A DNA stretch of 7,309 nt. Source: Pseudomonadota bacterium. GTDB taxonomy: Bacteria; Pseudomonadota; Alphaproteobacteria; CACIAM-22H2. The notes under the pieces are model-generated. The model was not told the origin of the DNA, did no database searches, and was given only the letters and a program-made list of their open reading frames with translations. Position 1 is the first letter of the stretch. Each line of letters starts with the position of its first letter. The translations under genes and the position numbers were made by a program. Below, piece by piece: positions 1-6,098 of the stretch. The stretch spans positions 1 through 7,309 of the forward strand of contig JAIUNH010000190.1 in the NCBI GenBank assembly GCA_020161965.1. The letters are read 5' to 3'.

Positions 1-1
1 C

Positions 2-247
2 GCCCACGACACGATGGACAAGGTCTACGCGACCCTTTCCGTCGAACTGGGCTTCCCGGCGTATTTCTCGCCCAATCTCGACGCGTTGTGGGATACGCTG
101 CTGCGCGATATCGAAGGCCCGTTCGAAATCGCCTGGCGCGATGCGGCCAAAGCCGGGCGTAAGATCGGGCCGCAGTTCAAATCGCTGCTCGCGCTGTTCG
201 CCGATCTGGCGGAAGCGCGCGGCGATTTCAAATTCCGCCGCCGGTGA
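2..247 (+). CDS. Barstar-family (barnase inhibitor-like) protein, 5' partial
   Basis: The frame is open to the left edge, so the true start probably lies outside the window. The internal ATG at 14 would remove part of the first strand and helix of the fold. The recognisable signature is at residues 13-28 counted from that ATG (GFPAYFSPNLDALWD), which matches the barstar core G-F/L-P-x-Y-F-x-x-N-L-D-A-L-W-D. A following W-R pair (EIAWRD) is also typical. Classical barstar is about 90 residues and blocks the active site of the secreted RNase barnase by acidic contacts from this helix. Many bacterial homologues have no known nuclease partner. No barnase-like gene is visible to the right; the left side cannot be seen. 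It is probably the first visible gene of a run with the next two genes (21-bp gap). The family call is firm; the role is not. Confidence 0.85.
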   Translation, partial: AHDTMDKVYATLSVELGFPAYFSPNLDALWDTLLRDIEGPFEIAWRDAAKAGRKIGPQFKSLLALFADLAEARGDFKFRRR

Positions 248-268
248 ATCCTAGCGATCGGTGAACCC

Positions 269-481
269 ATGCAATTCCTTCTCGCCGTCTTCCCCTATCT
301 GATCGGTGCCGCGTGCCTCGCGGTCGCCGCCACGTTGTTCACCGGCATGGGCGGCATGGCGCAAGGCGGCGAGTTCAATCGGCGCAACGGCAACAAAATG
401 ATGCGCTGGCGCGTCGGGCTTCAGGCCTTCGCGCTGCTGTTGATGCTGACCTACGCGATCTTGCGCAAATACGCGGGCTGA
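269..481 (+). CDS. HIG1-domain / twin-transmembrane small membrane protein
   Basis: A 70-residue protein predicted to cross the inner membrane twice. Helix 1 spans roughly residues 4-27, helix 2 roughly residues 50-66. The connecting loop is polar and basic, with GGEFNRRNGNKMMRWRV at 33-49. This loop, with GGEFN followed by an N-K-x-M-R-x-R-V-x-x-Q run, is the pattern of bacterial HIG1-domain (hypoxia-induced gene 1) proteins. In mitochondria and some alphaproteobacteria, relatives associate with respiratory complexes, especially cytochrome oxidase. For this small version that role is inference. The ATG at 269 follows a weak purine-rich site (CGGTGAA). The gene ends 11 bp before the cobalamin adenosyltransferase start, so the two are probably cotranscribed. 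From memory, this pairing recurs in alphaproteobacteria. Confidence 0.75.
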   Translation: MQFLLAVFPYLIGAACLAVAATLFTGMGGMAQGGEFNRRNGNKMMRWRVGLQAFALLLMLTYAILRKYAG

Positions 482-492
482 CGGGCGGCGCG

Positions 493-1056
493 ATGGTCAA
501 GTTGACGCGCATCTATACGAAGGGCGGCGACAAGGGCGAAACGTCGCTCGGCGACGGCAGCCGCGTGCCCAAGGATGCGATGCGCGTCGCGGCGTTCGGC
601 ACGGTGGACGAGGCGAATGCCTGTGTCGGTCTCGCGCGCCTGCACACGAAGGGCGAGGCGGATGCGATGCTCGCGCGCATCCAAAACGATCTGTTCGATT
701 TGGGGGCGGATCTGTGCACGCCGGAAACGCCCGATCCCAAATATCCGCCGTTGCGCATCGTCGAAGCCCAGGTCGAACGGCTGGAGCGCGAGATCGACGC
801 GATGAACGAAACGCTCGCGGCCCTCAATTCCTTCGTGCTGCCCGGCGGTTCGCCGGCCGCGGCGGCGCTGCATTTGGCGCGCACGGTCACGCGCCGGGCG
901 GAGCGCGAGATCGTGGCGCTCGCCGCGCACGAAGCGGTCAATCCCGCCGCGATCCGCTATGCGAACCGGCTGTCGGATCATCTATTCGTGCTGTCGCGCA
1001 AATTGAACGATGACGGGGCGGCCGACGTTTTGTGGGTGCCGGGCAAAAACCGCTGA
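493..1056 (+). CDS. ATP:cob(I)alamin adenosyltransferase, PduO type
   Basis: A 187-residue enzyme predicted to transfer the 5'-deoxyadenosyl group of ATP to cob(I)alamin, giving adenosylcobalamin in the cytoplasm. The product is the cofactor of enzymes such as methylmalonyl-CoA mutase. PduO-family hallmarks appear in order: TRIYTKGGDKGET (5-17, ATP-binding N-terminal segment), FGTVDEANA (35-43), LPGGSPAAAALHLART (116-131), RRAERE (134-139) and NRLSDHLFVLSR (158-169). Asp39, Arg130 and Arg134 are the likely equivalents of the conserved intersubunit salt-bridge and ATP-binding residues. Length matches the family. The frame stays open further upstream, but the ATG at 493 places the TKGGD motif at its usual distance from the N-terminus and avoids overlap with the membrane-protein gene. 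The family normally forms trimers. The gene ends 12 bp from the convergent unknown gene pair. Confidence 0.95.
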   Translation: MVKLTRIYTKGGDKGETSLGDGSRVPKDAMRVAAFGTVDEANACVGLARLHTKGEADAMLARIQNDLFDLGADLCTPETPDPKYPPLRIVEAQVERLEREIDAMNETLAALNSFVLPGGSPAAAALHLARTVTRRAEREIVALAAHEAVNPAAIRYANRLSDHLFVLSRKLNDDGAADVLWVPGKNR

Positions 1057-1068
1057 GCGTTTACGCGC

Positions 1069-2493
1069 TTACTGCTCGCGCGTGTTTTCGTCGATGACGT
1101 TCAGGCCTTCGACCAGCGTCTTTTCTGCCTTGTCGGCACCGACGACGAGTTCGAGCATGCGCACGCTCGAATAAAGCTCGGCCTCCACGTCCTGGCGATT
1201 CTCGATCGACAGGCCGCGCGAACGGATATCGCCGAACAAGCGGCCGGTATGGCCGTCGATCTGCGTTTCGACGCGCTTGATCTCGTCCTTCAATTCCTTG
1301 TCGAGACCGAGTTCGCTCGCGTATTTCGCCGCGAGTTGCAGCGCGAGCAGCCGGTCTTCGACGAGCTGCATTTCGCCGATATCGCCTTCGCCCGCGGCCT
1401 TGGCGGCCAGGCGCCCGATATCGGCGAGCACGGCGCTGACGTCCTTGCTCGCGTTCTCGATGATGTTCGAATTGACGACGTCTTTGAGCTTGATCTTCAC
1501 GCGCTCCAGGCGGCGCGACGCGGCCGCACCCGATTGGCCCTTCAATTGTTCGCGTCCCTGCGCGATGCCCTTCAGATGGTGCTCGATCTCCTTGGCGAGA
1601 TCCTCGCGCACCGTGACCTTGCCGTCGTTCGATCCGCTGGCGATGGAACGGCGCACTTCCTCGAAGCGCTGCTCCATGTCGGTCACCATCACCTCGGTGG
1701 TGATGGAGGCGAGTTCGCCCGTCGAGCCCGCCATGCCCTTTTCGGCGACGCGCACGAAGATCGACAGGATTTCGGTCGGCTGGTCGAGGCGCGCGACCAG
1801 CGCGTAGACGACGACGGGTGCACGTTGGCGCATGCGCGCGTCGACCGCCATCACCGTTTTGCCGATCGTCTCGATATCCTCGTCGGCCAGCGCCACGATG
1901 GGCTTGGGCGGCAGCGCTTCGCGCATGCCTTGGATCTCGACGGCGATTTCCATGACGTCGGTGATGTCCTGGAAGTCGAGATACATCTCCGGCCCGCCCA
2001 GCTTGGGCGTGATGTCGGCGCGATACGAAACGTTCTTTTCCGCGCGCGTGACGATGTCGCGCATTTCCTTGGCGCATTGCGGCCATAGACGCGCGCCCAG
2101 CTCCAGCCACGACGCGTGGTTTTTCGGCATCGCGCGGATCGCGGTTTCGAGTTGCTCGATCTCGGTGCGGCCCAGCTTATCGACCATCATGTCCCAGGCG
2201 GGATCGATGACGTTGCGGCTGATCTTGCCGATGATCTTCGACTGCGTCTTGGGCGCGTTGGTCAGCATGTCTTCGAACGGCATGGCGAACAAACGCTTGG
2301 CGCTCATGCGCCGGTTCGGCCGGACGAGTTGCAGACGCGGACGGAATTGGCCCAGCAGGCCCAACGCCGTCTGATCGGTGTGGTTGCCCGCGCGCTTGCC
2401 TTCCAGCGCCCACACGATCTCGATCAGCGTGGACTCCGGAATTTGCGAGAGCCGCTGCGACAGGTCGCCCAACGCTTTGGTTACGTCGGTCAT
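1069..2493 (-). CDS. Uncharacterised helix-rich protein (474 aa), second gene of a coupled pair
   Basis: I do not recognise this protein. It is 474 residues, with no signal peptide, membrane segment or evident nucleotide-binding or catalytic motif. It is rich in Lys, Glu, Asp and Arg with regularly spaced Leu/Ile/Val, suggesting a mostly helical cytoplasmic protein. A distinctive segment lies at 62-101, with RLFAMPFEDML at 67-77 and IDPAWDMMVDKLG at 96-108. The central part (about 200-290) contains IVALADEDIETIGK and VVVYALVARLDQPTEILSIF. Residues about 296-415 are highly charged and could form coiled coil. The start ATG overlaps the stop of the upstream gene by 4 bp (ATGA), so translation is probably coupled and the two products may act together. 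The stop lies 12 bp from the convergent adenosyltransferase gene, leaving little room for a separate terminator. That it is a real gene is well supported by length, composition and coupling. Confidence 0.8.
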   Translation of the reverse strand: MTDVTKALGDLSQRLSQIPESTLIEIVWALEGKRAGNHTDQTALGLLGQFRPRLQLVRPNRRMSAKRLFAMPFEDMLTNAPKTQSKIIGKISRNVIDPAWDMMVDKLGRTEIEQLETAIRAMPKNHASWLELGARLWPQCAKEMRDIVTRAEKNVSYRADITPKLGGPEMYLDFQDITDVMEIAVEIQGMREALPPKPIVALADEDIETIGKTVMAVDARMRQRAPVVVYALVARLDQPTEILSIFVRVAEKGMAGSTGELASITTEVMVTDMEQRFEEVRRSIASGSNDGKVTVREDLAKEIEHHLKGIAQGREQLKGQSGAAASRRLERVKIKLKDVVNSNIIENASKDVSAVLADIGRLAAKAAGEGDIGEMQLVEDRLLALQLAAKYASELGLDKELKDEIKRVETQIDGHTGRLFGDIRSRGLSIENRQDVEAELYSSVRMLELVVGADKAEKTLVEGLNVIDENTREQ

Positions 2494-3599
2494 GCGGCTT
2501 TCGCCTTATACTTCTCGAGGCGGGTGCGCAGATCGGCGTCGATCGTGCCGGTGACCCAATCCTCCATCGGTTTGACGAGCTTGCGGCGCTGCACGCCGAT
2601 GTCGCGGATCTTGTCGCGCCGCGCCCCGGTCACTTCCTCCTCGGGAATGATCGGCAGAATGCGCGCGAGTTCCTGCACCACGGCCTGTTGTTCGTGCGGC
2701 GCCTTGACGACGGCGTCTTCCCACATCGCGACGAGCAAATCCCAGCCGTCGAGCATCCACGAAATGCGCTCGATCGCGTCGCCGATTTCGGCCTGCGACT
2801 TTTCCCACGTGGCGACGGTCTTATCGATCTTCTCGAGATACGCGTCGGCGATCGCGAATGTCTCGGCGGCCAGCGCCGAGGTTTCGCGTGCGACGAGGCT
2901 CGCAAGCCCGCCCAGCGGCGCGTATTCGGATTTGTCGACTTCCGACCAGCCGCCGATCGAGTTCGCGAATTCCTCGATCCGCTGGCGCATGCGGCGCAAA
3001 CGGGGTGCCCGCGTCAGCTTCGGCGTGCCGATGGGGCCGAGCAGATCCGACCACGCTTCGACGCGCGCGTAGAGCTCGTTGCCCTCGATATTCACCCGGT
3101 GCGCGACGCGCGCCAGGATCAACTTCGCCTGCTGGCGGCCCGTCTCGCTCTGCACATGGGCCAGCGTGATTTGCAATTGCCCGTCGGATAATTGCGTGAC
3201 CGTTTCCGACAGCAGCGAAAACTGAATCAGCAATTTGAAATCTTCCTGCTCTTTCAGCAGGGCCTTCGCCTGTTTGGCGGCGGCGGGACCGGCGAGGCCG
3301 GTCGCCGCGGTGCGCATCGTGGCGCCGCGCACGGCTTCGGGCGTCGAGGCACCCGCTTCGTCGAGTGCCCGATGCAGAACCCGATCATGGACCGTGAGCG
3401 AGAACACTTCCGGCAGAGACTTCCACCCCAGAATGTAGTTGCCCTTCGCGCCGGAAGGGTTGGGCACGACGAGCTCCAGCTCGTCGTAATGACCCCGGAC
3501 GCGGCTGCCGACGATGATCGGTGTCGTGAACGGCACCGATGCCCCCCGCTCGGCGAAGGTCGGGGGAGCCCAGAACGATTTAGATACGGCTCCGTCCAT
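2490..3599 (-). CDS. Uncharacterised helix-rich protein (369 aa), first gene of a coupled pair
   Basis: I do not recognise this protein. It is 369 residues with no signal peptide or membrane helix. The N-terminal part (about 24-80) looks like a small mixed or beta-containing region, with PIIVGSRVRGHYDELELVVP at 27-46 and NYILGWKSLPEVFSLTVHDR at 54-73. The rest is predicted largely helical. It includes QEDFKLLIQFSLLSETV at 118-134, then VEAWSDLLGPIG (180-191) and a long helical stretch at about 200-315 with many Trp and acidic residues (SWMLDGWDLLVAMWEDAV at 280-297). The tail (about 325-369) is basic. It is the promoter-proximal gene of a two-gene operon; its TGA overlaps the next ATG. The ATG at 3599 has only a weak purine-rich site (AAGAACG) just upstream. 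A structural or assembly role with its partner is inference; no enzyme signature is visible. Confidence 0.8.
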   Translation of the reverse strand: MDGAVSKSFWAPPTFAERGASVPFTTPIIVGSRVRGHYDELELVVPNPSGAKGNYILGWKSLPEVFSLTVHDRVLHRALDEAGASTPEAVRGATMRTAATGLAGPAAAKQAKALLKEQEDFKLLIQFSLLSETVTQLSDGQLQITLAHVQSETGRQQAKLILARVAHRVNIEGNELYARVEAWSDLLGPIGTPKLTRAPRLRRMRQRIEEFANSIGGWSEVDKSEYAPLGGLASLVARETSALAAETFAIADAYLEKIDKTVATWEKSQAEIGDAIERISWMLDGWDLLVAMWEDAVVKAPHEQQAVVQELARILPIIPEEEVTGARRDKIRDIGVQRRKLVKPMEDWVTGTIDADLRTRLEKYKAKAA

Positions 3600-3785
3600 C
3601 GTTCTTGTTCGTCCAACCCGTCCGTTCGGCCAATCACGCGGATAAGGCGCGGCACGACAAGATCGCCGCGCCGAAACCCCGGCAACTTATCCCCAGAACC
3701 TAGCAGATAAGGTATTATCAGGCCAGAGATCGCATATTTGAGTCAAATTGTTAATATCTCGATTCGCAAAATGAGACGACCGAAT
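3600..3785. promoter_or_regulatory. Divergent intergenic region between the unknown gene pair and the NTF2-like gene
   Basis: This 186-bp stretch separates divergently transcribed genes, so it should hold promoters for both directions. Its right half (about 3700-3785) is markedly AT-richer than the surrounding genes. It contains TATTAT (3713-3718), TAATAT (3752-3757) and, on the minus strand, TTGACT (3746-3741), which resembles a -35 box. I could not fit a -35/-10 pair with 16-18 bp spacing in either direction, so no exact promoter is called. A 13-bp palindrome lies in the middle of the AT-rich part and is listed separately. Confidence 0.4.
3736..3748. promoter_or_regulatory. Palindrome ATTTGAGTCAAAT, candidate operator
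   Basis: The arms ATTTGA and TCAAAT are perfect inverted repeats around one central G. An outer GAGAT (3726-3730) / ATCTC (3756-3760) pair is nearly concentric, with its centre shifted by one base. The site lies in the divergent intergenic region, 38 bp upstream of the preferred NTF2-like start. It resembles a dimeric transcription-factor site but does not match the FNR consensus (TTGAT-N4-ATCAA). The protein that might bind it is unknown. Confidence 0.3.
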
Positions 3786-4223
3786 ATGTCCCGTCCGGCA
3801 GTTCCCCGTTTCGATCCGGCCCGCGAGCGCCAAGCCGTGCTGTTCGCCAACGAAATCTTTTACCGGGCCTTCTCGGACCGGGATTTCGCGGCGATGGACC
3901 GGATTTGGGCCAAGGCGGCATCGGTCGCCTGTATCCATCCCGGCTGGCCGATCCTGACCGGTCGCGACGCGGTGATGGAAAGCTGGCGGGGCATTTTGTC
4001 GGGCCCGGCACCGTCCAGCGTGCCGGTCGAGCCCGACGTCGTTTTCGCGGGCGAAACCGCGTTGGTTGTGTGCCTGGAATCGCTCGACGGCGGCAAAGGC
4101 TGGTGTGCCGCGACGAATGCCTTCGTGCGGGAAGACGGCGAATGGCGGATGGTGCTGCATCAGGCGGGACCGGCGCCAAAACCCGCCGAGCCGCCGCCGG
4201 CGGAGGCCCCGCGCGCGAATTAA
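3786..4223 (+). CDS. NTF2-like / SnoaL-type nuclear transport factor 2 family protein
   Basis: A 145-residue protein with the conical alpha+beta-barrel NTF2-like fold pattern. An N-terminal helix comes first (ANEIFYRAFSDRDFAAMDRIWA, about 19-40). It is followed by HPGWPILTGRDAVMESW (about 51-67) and the C-terminal strands (WCAATNAFVREDGEWRMVLHQAGP, about 107-130). The HPGW, GRDAV-x-x-SW and W-R-M-V-x-H-Q-A-G-P blocks are typical of SnoaL-like proteins. These include small hydrolases, isomerases and non-enzymatic ligand binders, so the substrate cannot be given. A Pro/Ala-rich tail follows the domain. Starts at TTG 3738 or ATG 3771 are possible, but ATG 3786 has a GAGA site 9 bases upstream and leaves the 3738-3785 stretch as promoter. 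A stable hairpin begins one base after the stop. Confidence 0.75.
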   Translation: MSRPAVPRFDPARERQAVLFANEIFYRAFSDRDFAAMDRIWAKAASVACIHPGWPILTGRDAVMESWRGILSGPAPSSVPVEPDVVFAGETALVVCLESLDGGKGWCAATNAFVREDGEWRMVLHQAGPAPKPAEPPPAEAPRAN

Positions 4224-4224
4224 T

Positions 4225-4240
4225 CTCACCTTCGGGTGAG
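4225..4240 (+). terminator. Hairpin CTCACC-TTCG-GGTGAG after the NTF2-like gene
   Basis: A perfect 6-bp stem closes a C(UUCG)G tetraloop, an unusually stable RNA hairpin, directly after the TAA of the NTF2-like gene. No run of T follows (the next bases are GGAAATCC), so it is not a textbook intrinsic terminator. It may mark a 3' end, protect the mRNA from 3' decay, or be a copy of a dispersed intergenic repeat. It would separate the NTF2-like transcript from the LysR gene. Confidence 0.4.
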
Positions 4241-4284
4241 GGAAATCCATCTTCCGGCCCCGATGCGGGAATTATGCTGGCGCC

Positions 4285-5196
4285 ATGGCCTATCGTCTTC
4301 CGCCGCTGAAAACCCTGCGTCTGTTCGAAGCCGCCGCACGCCACGCGAGTTTCAAGAAAGCCGCCGCCGAATTGGCGCTGACGCCCAGTGCGGTCAGCCA
4401 CGGCATCCAAACGCTGGAGGATTGGCTGGGCGCCAAATTGTTCGCACGCGGGCCCGGCGCCTTGTCGCTGACCGAAGGCGGACGCGATTATCTGCCCAAG
4501 ATCCGCGACGCGCTGGAAATCATCGCGCGCGCCAGCGACGGCGTGCCGGGGCGGCGCGCTAACGGCAAGCTGACGGTCAGCGTGGCGCCGACCTTCGGTC
4601 TGCGCTGGCTGGCGCCCAATCTCGACAAATTCGGCGAAGCGCATCCCGGCATCGAAATCACGCTGGATACCAGCCAGCGCCAGGTCGAATTCCCGCGCGA
4701 TGGCATCGACGTGGCGATCAGGCTGGGGCGCGGCGAATGGCCGGACCTCACCGCCACGCTGTTGTTCAACGAATGGCTGGTGCCCGTCGCGGCCCCCGCT
4801 ATCGCCGCCGAGATCAAAACCGTCGCCGATCTGGATCGATATGCGCCGATCCGCATCGTCTCGGCGCGCGACGATTGGGAGACATGGCGCGAATTGGCGG
4901 GGGCACCGCAAGCCGGGCCCGACACGCCGCCCGCGCGCAAAGTCGATTCGATCATCATGGCGTTCGAAGCCGCCGCTTCCGGTGCGGGCGTGGCGATCGG
5001 CCGCTTGCCGTTGATGGGGGCGGAGATCGAACAAGGCCGCGTCGTGCCCGTGCTGGGCCCGCCGCGACGCTCGCTCTCCGGCTATTGGCTCGTTTCGACG
5101 CGCGAAGCGATGGCGCGGCCGGAAGTCGCCGCGTTCCGCGCTTGGGTCAAAGCGCTGGTCAAGAAGCTGCGCCGCCCGCCGGTGCCGCACGCGTAA
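4285..5196 (+). CDS. LysR-family transcriptional regulator (GcvA-like subgroup)
   Basis: A 303-residue DNA-binding regulator of usual LysR length. The N-terminal winged helix-turn-helix begins with LPPLKTLRLFEAAARHASF (5-23). The helix-turn-helix covers about 22-41 (AAAELALTPSAVSHGIQTLE at 26-45), followed by LGAKLFAR (48-55) and the LSLTEGGRDYL wing/linker (60-70). The effector-binding domain is about 95-295 and starts KLTVSVAPTFGLRWLAPNL, the form seen in the GcvA/AmpR-like branch. The ATG at 4285 is well placed. A TATGCT element at 4273-4278 ends only 6 bases before it, which would allow a very short or absent leader. The target and ligand are unknown. LysR regulators often act on a divergent neighbour, but here the upstream gene has the same orientation and the downstream enoyl-CoA hydratase is convergent. 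The last 38 bp overlap the hydratase gene. Confidence 0.93.
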   Translation: MAYRLPPLKTLRLFEAAARHASFKKAAAELALTPSAVSHGIQTLEDWLGAKLFARGPGALSLTEGGRDYLPKIRDALEIIARASDGVPGRRANGKLTVSVAPTFGLRWLAPNLDKFGEAHPGIEITLDTSQRQVEFPRDGIDVAIRLGRGEWPDLTATLLFNEWLVPVAAPAIAAEIKTVADLDRYAPIRIVSARDDWETWRELAGAPQAGPDTPPARKVDSIIMAFEAAASGAGVAIGRLPLMGAEIEQGRVVPVLGPPRRSLSGYWLVSTREAMARPEVAAFRAWVKALVKKLRRPPVPHA

Positions 5197-5953
5197 TCCA
5201 CGCGTCCAGCGCCGCGCGTAAATCGCGCGTGGGCACCATTTTGGCGAATTGCTCGCTTTCCACCAGCAAGCCTTCGCCGATCGGCAGATTGATCCCGCGC
5301 GTCGTCGCCGCGATCACCGATGCGACCGCCAAGGGCGAATGCCGAATGATCTTGTGCGCGAGCTCCAGCGACGCCGCCATCAAATCGGCATGCCCGACGA
5401 CGCGGTTGACGAGCCCCAATTCCAGCGCGCGATAGGCGTCGAAACTATCGCCGGTCAGCAGCAATTCCAGCGCCCGCTTACGGCCCGCCAAGCGCGGCAA
5501 ACGCTGCGTGCCGCCGAAGGTCGGCGGCATGCCAAGCTTGATCTCGGGCTTGGCGAACATCGCGCGCGCCGAGGCGACGGCGAGATGTGCCGCCTCCGTG
5601 ATTTCGCACCCGCCGCCATAGGCCAGGCCGTTCACCGCCGCGATCACCGGCTTGGGGAAAGCTTCGATGCGCGCGGTCAGCGTCTGGCCGCGGCGCACGA
5701 AATCGCGCACGGCTTGGAAGGCGCCCGCGCGCACGCTTTCGGAGAATTGCGGAATATCGCCGCCGGACGAGAAGGCGCGCTGGCCTGCTCCCGTCAGAAT
5801 CACGGCATGCAGTGCAGGATCGATCTCGATTGCGTCGAGCCGGGCGAGCAGCGCATCGGCCGTCGCGTAGTCGATGGCGTTGAGTTTCTTGGGCCGGTTC
5901 AGCGTCAGGATCGCGATCTTGCCGTCGCGATCGAATAACACGGGTTCTTGCAT
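5159..5953 (-). CDS. Enoyl-CoA hydratase/isomerase (crotonase) family protein
   Basis: A 264-residue crotonase, predicted to hydrate trans-2-enoyl-CoA to 3-hydroxyacyl-CoA in the cytoplasm (fatty-acid or related acyl-CoA breakdown). Residues below are numbered from the GTG two codons upstream of the chosen ATG. The CoA/oxyanion segment FSSGGDI is at 63-69 and the NGLAYGGGCE oxyanion loop at 110-119. Glu119 and Glu139 (the latter in KPEIKLGMPP) align with the two catalytic glutamates of rat mitochondrial enoyl-CoA hydratase (Glu144, Glu164), which favours true hydratase chemistry. GGTQRLPRLAG (149-159) is also typical. The start was moved to ATG 5953 because a strong Shine-Dalgarno site lies at the right distance and overlaps the GTG. 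The C-terminal end overlaps the convergent LysR gene. The substrate chain and pathway cannot be told from sequence alone. Confidence 0.92.
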   Translation of the reverse strand: MQEPVLFDRDGKIAILTLNRPKKLNAIDYATADALLARLDAIEIDPALHAVILTGAGQRAFSSGGDIPQFSESVRAGAFQAVRDFVRRGQTLTARIEAFPKPVIAAVNGLAYGGGCEITEAAHLAVASARAMFAKPEIKLGMPPTFGGTQRLPRLAGRKRALELLLTGDSFDAYRALELGLVNRVVGHADLMAASLELAHKIIRHSPLAVASVIAATTRGINLPIGEGLLVESEQFAKMVPTRDLRAALDAWITRAAPAGGAAS

Positions 5954-5955
5954 CG

Positions 5956-5963
5956 TCACCTCC
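5956..5963 (-). promoter_or_regulatory. Strong ribosome binding site GGAGGTGA
   Basis: On the minus strand these bases read GGAGGTGA, an 8-base exact match to the complement of the usual 16S rRNA 3' end. The GGAGG core lies 5 bases before the ATG at 5953. An upstream in-frame GTG (5959) falls inside this site and so is not a credible start. This fixes the enoyl-CoA hydratase start. Confidence 0.85.
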
Positions 5964-6098
5964 GTCGGGATCGCCGATCCTGGTGGCGAAGACGGCGCCG
6001 GCGCGAACGAGATTTCTTCGTGCGCGGGTGAAGCGAACGCGTTTGGCTTGGCGGCACGTCGTTTGGCGCAATGGCGATCTCAACGACGGAGACTGCCC
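5964..6098. promoter_or_regulatory. Divergent intergenic region between the hydratase and PEBP genes
   Basis: This 135-bp region must carry the 5' signals of two divergent genes. CGTTTGGC occurs twice (6040-6047 and 6060-6067), spaced exactly 20 bp, about two helical turns, which would suit a regulator binding one face of the DNA. A GGAG ribosome-binding site for the PEBP gene lies at 6088-6091, 7 bases before its ATG. No convincing -35/-10 pair was found. Confidence 0.35.

Noticed and set aside
1061..2110. A 349-codon open frame in another minus-strand frame of the 474-residue gene.
   Set aside because: It is extremely Arg/Gly/Ala-rich and is a frame-shifted reading of the 474-residue gene, which has balanced composition and is coupled to its upstream partner.
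2116..3072. A 318-codon plus-strand open frame antisense to the unknown gene pair.
   Set aside because: No recognisable domain, shadow-type composition, and it spans the coupled start/stop overlap of the opposite-strand genes.
3738..3785. TTG 3738 or ATG 3771 as the start of the NTF2-like protein.
   Set aside because: The extra residues (MSQIVNISIRKMRRPN) are not typical of the family. They would place the palindrome inside the gene, and neither start has a good ribosome binding site. They cannot be fully excluded.
3751..5190. A 479-codon open frame on the minus strand, antisense to the NTF2-like and LysR genes.
   Set aside because: Its translation is Arg/Pro/Gly-rich low-complexity sequence with no family pattern, while the plus strand carries two clear families. 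Such shadow frames are common in GC-rich DNA.
5954..5959. GTG at 5959 as the start of the enoyl-CoA hydratase.
   Set aside because: It falls inside the Shine-Dalgarno sequence GGAGGTGA; the ATG at 5953 has the correct spacing.
6052..6068. Possible sigma-54 promoter (GGC-rich elements before the PEBP gene).
   Set aside because: The TGGCAC-N5-TTGC pattern with its invariant GG and GC dinucleotides at the right spacing is not met.
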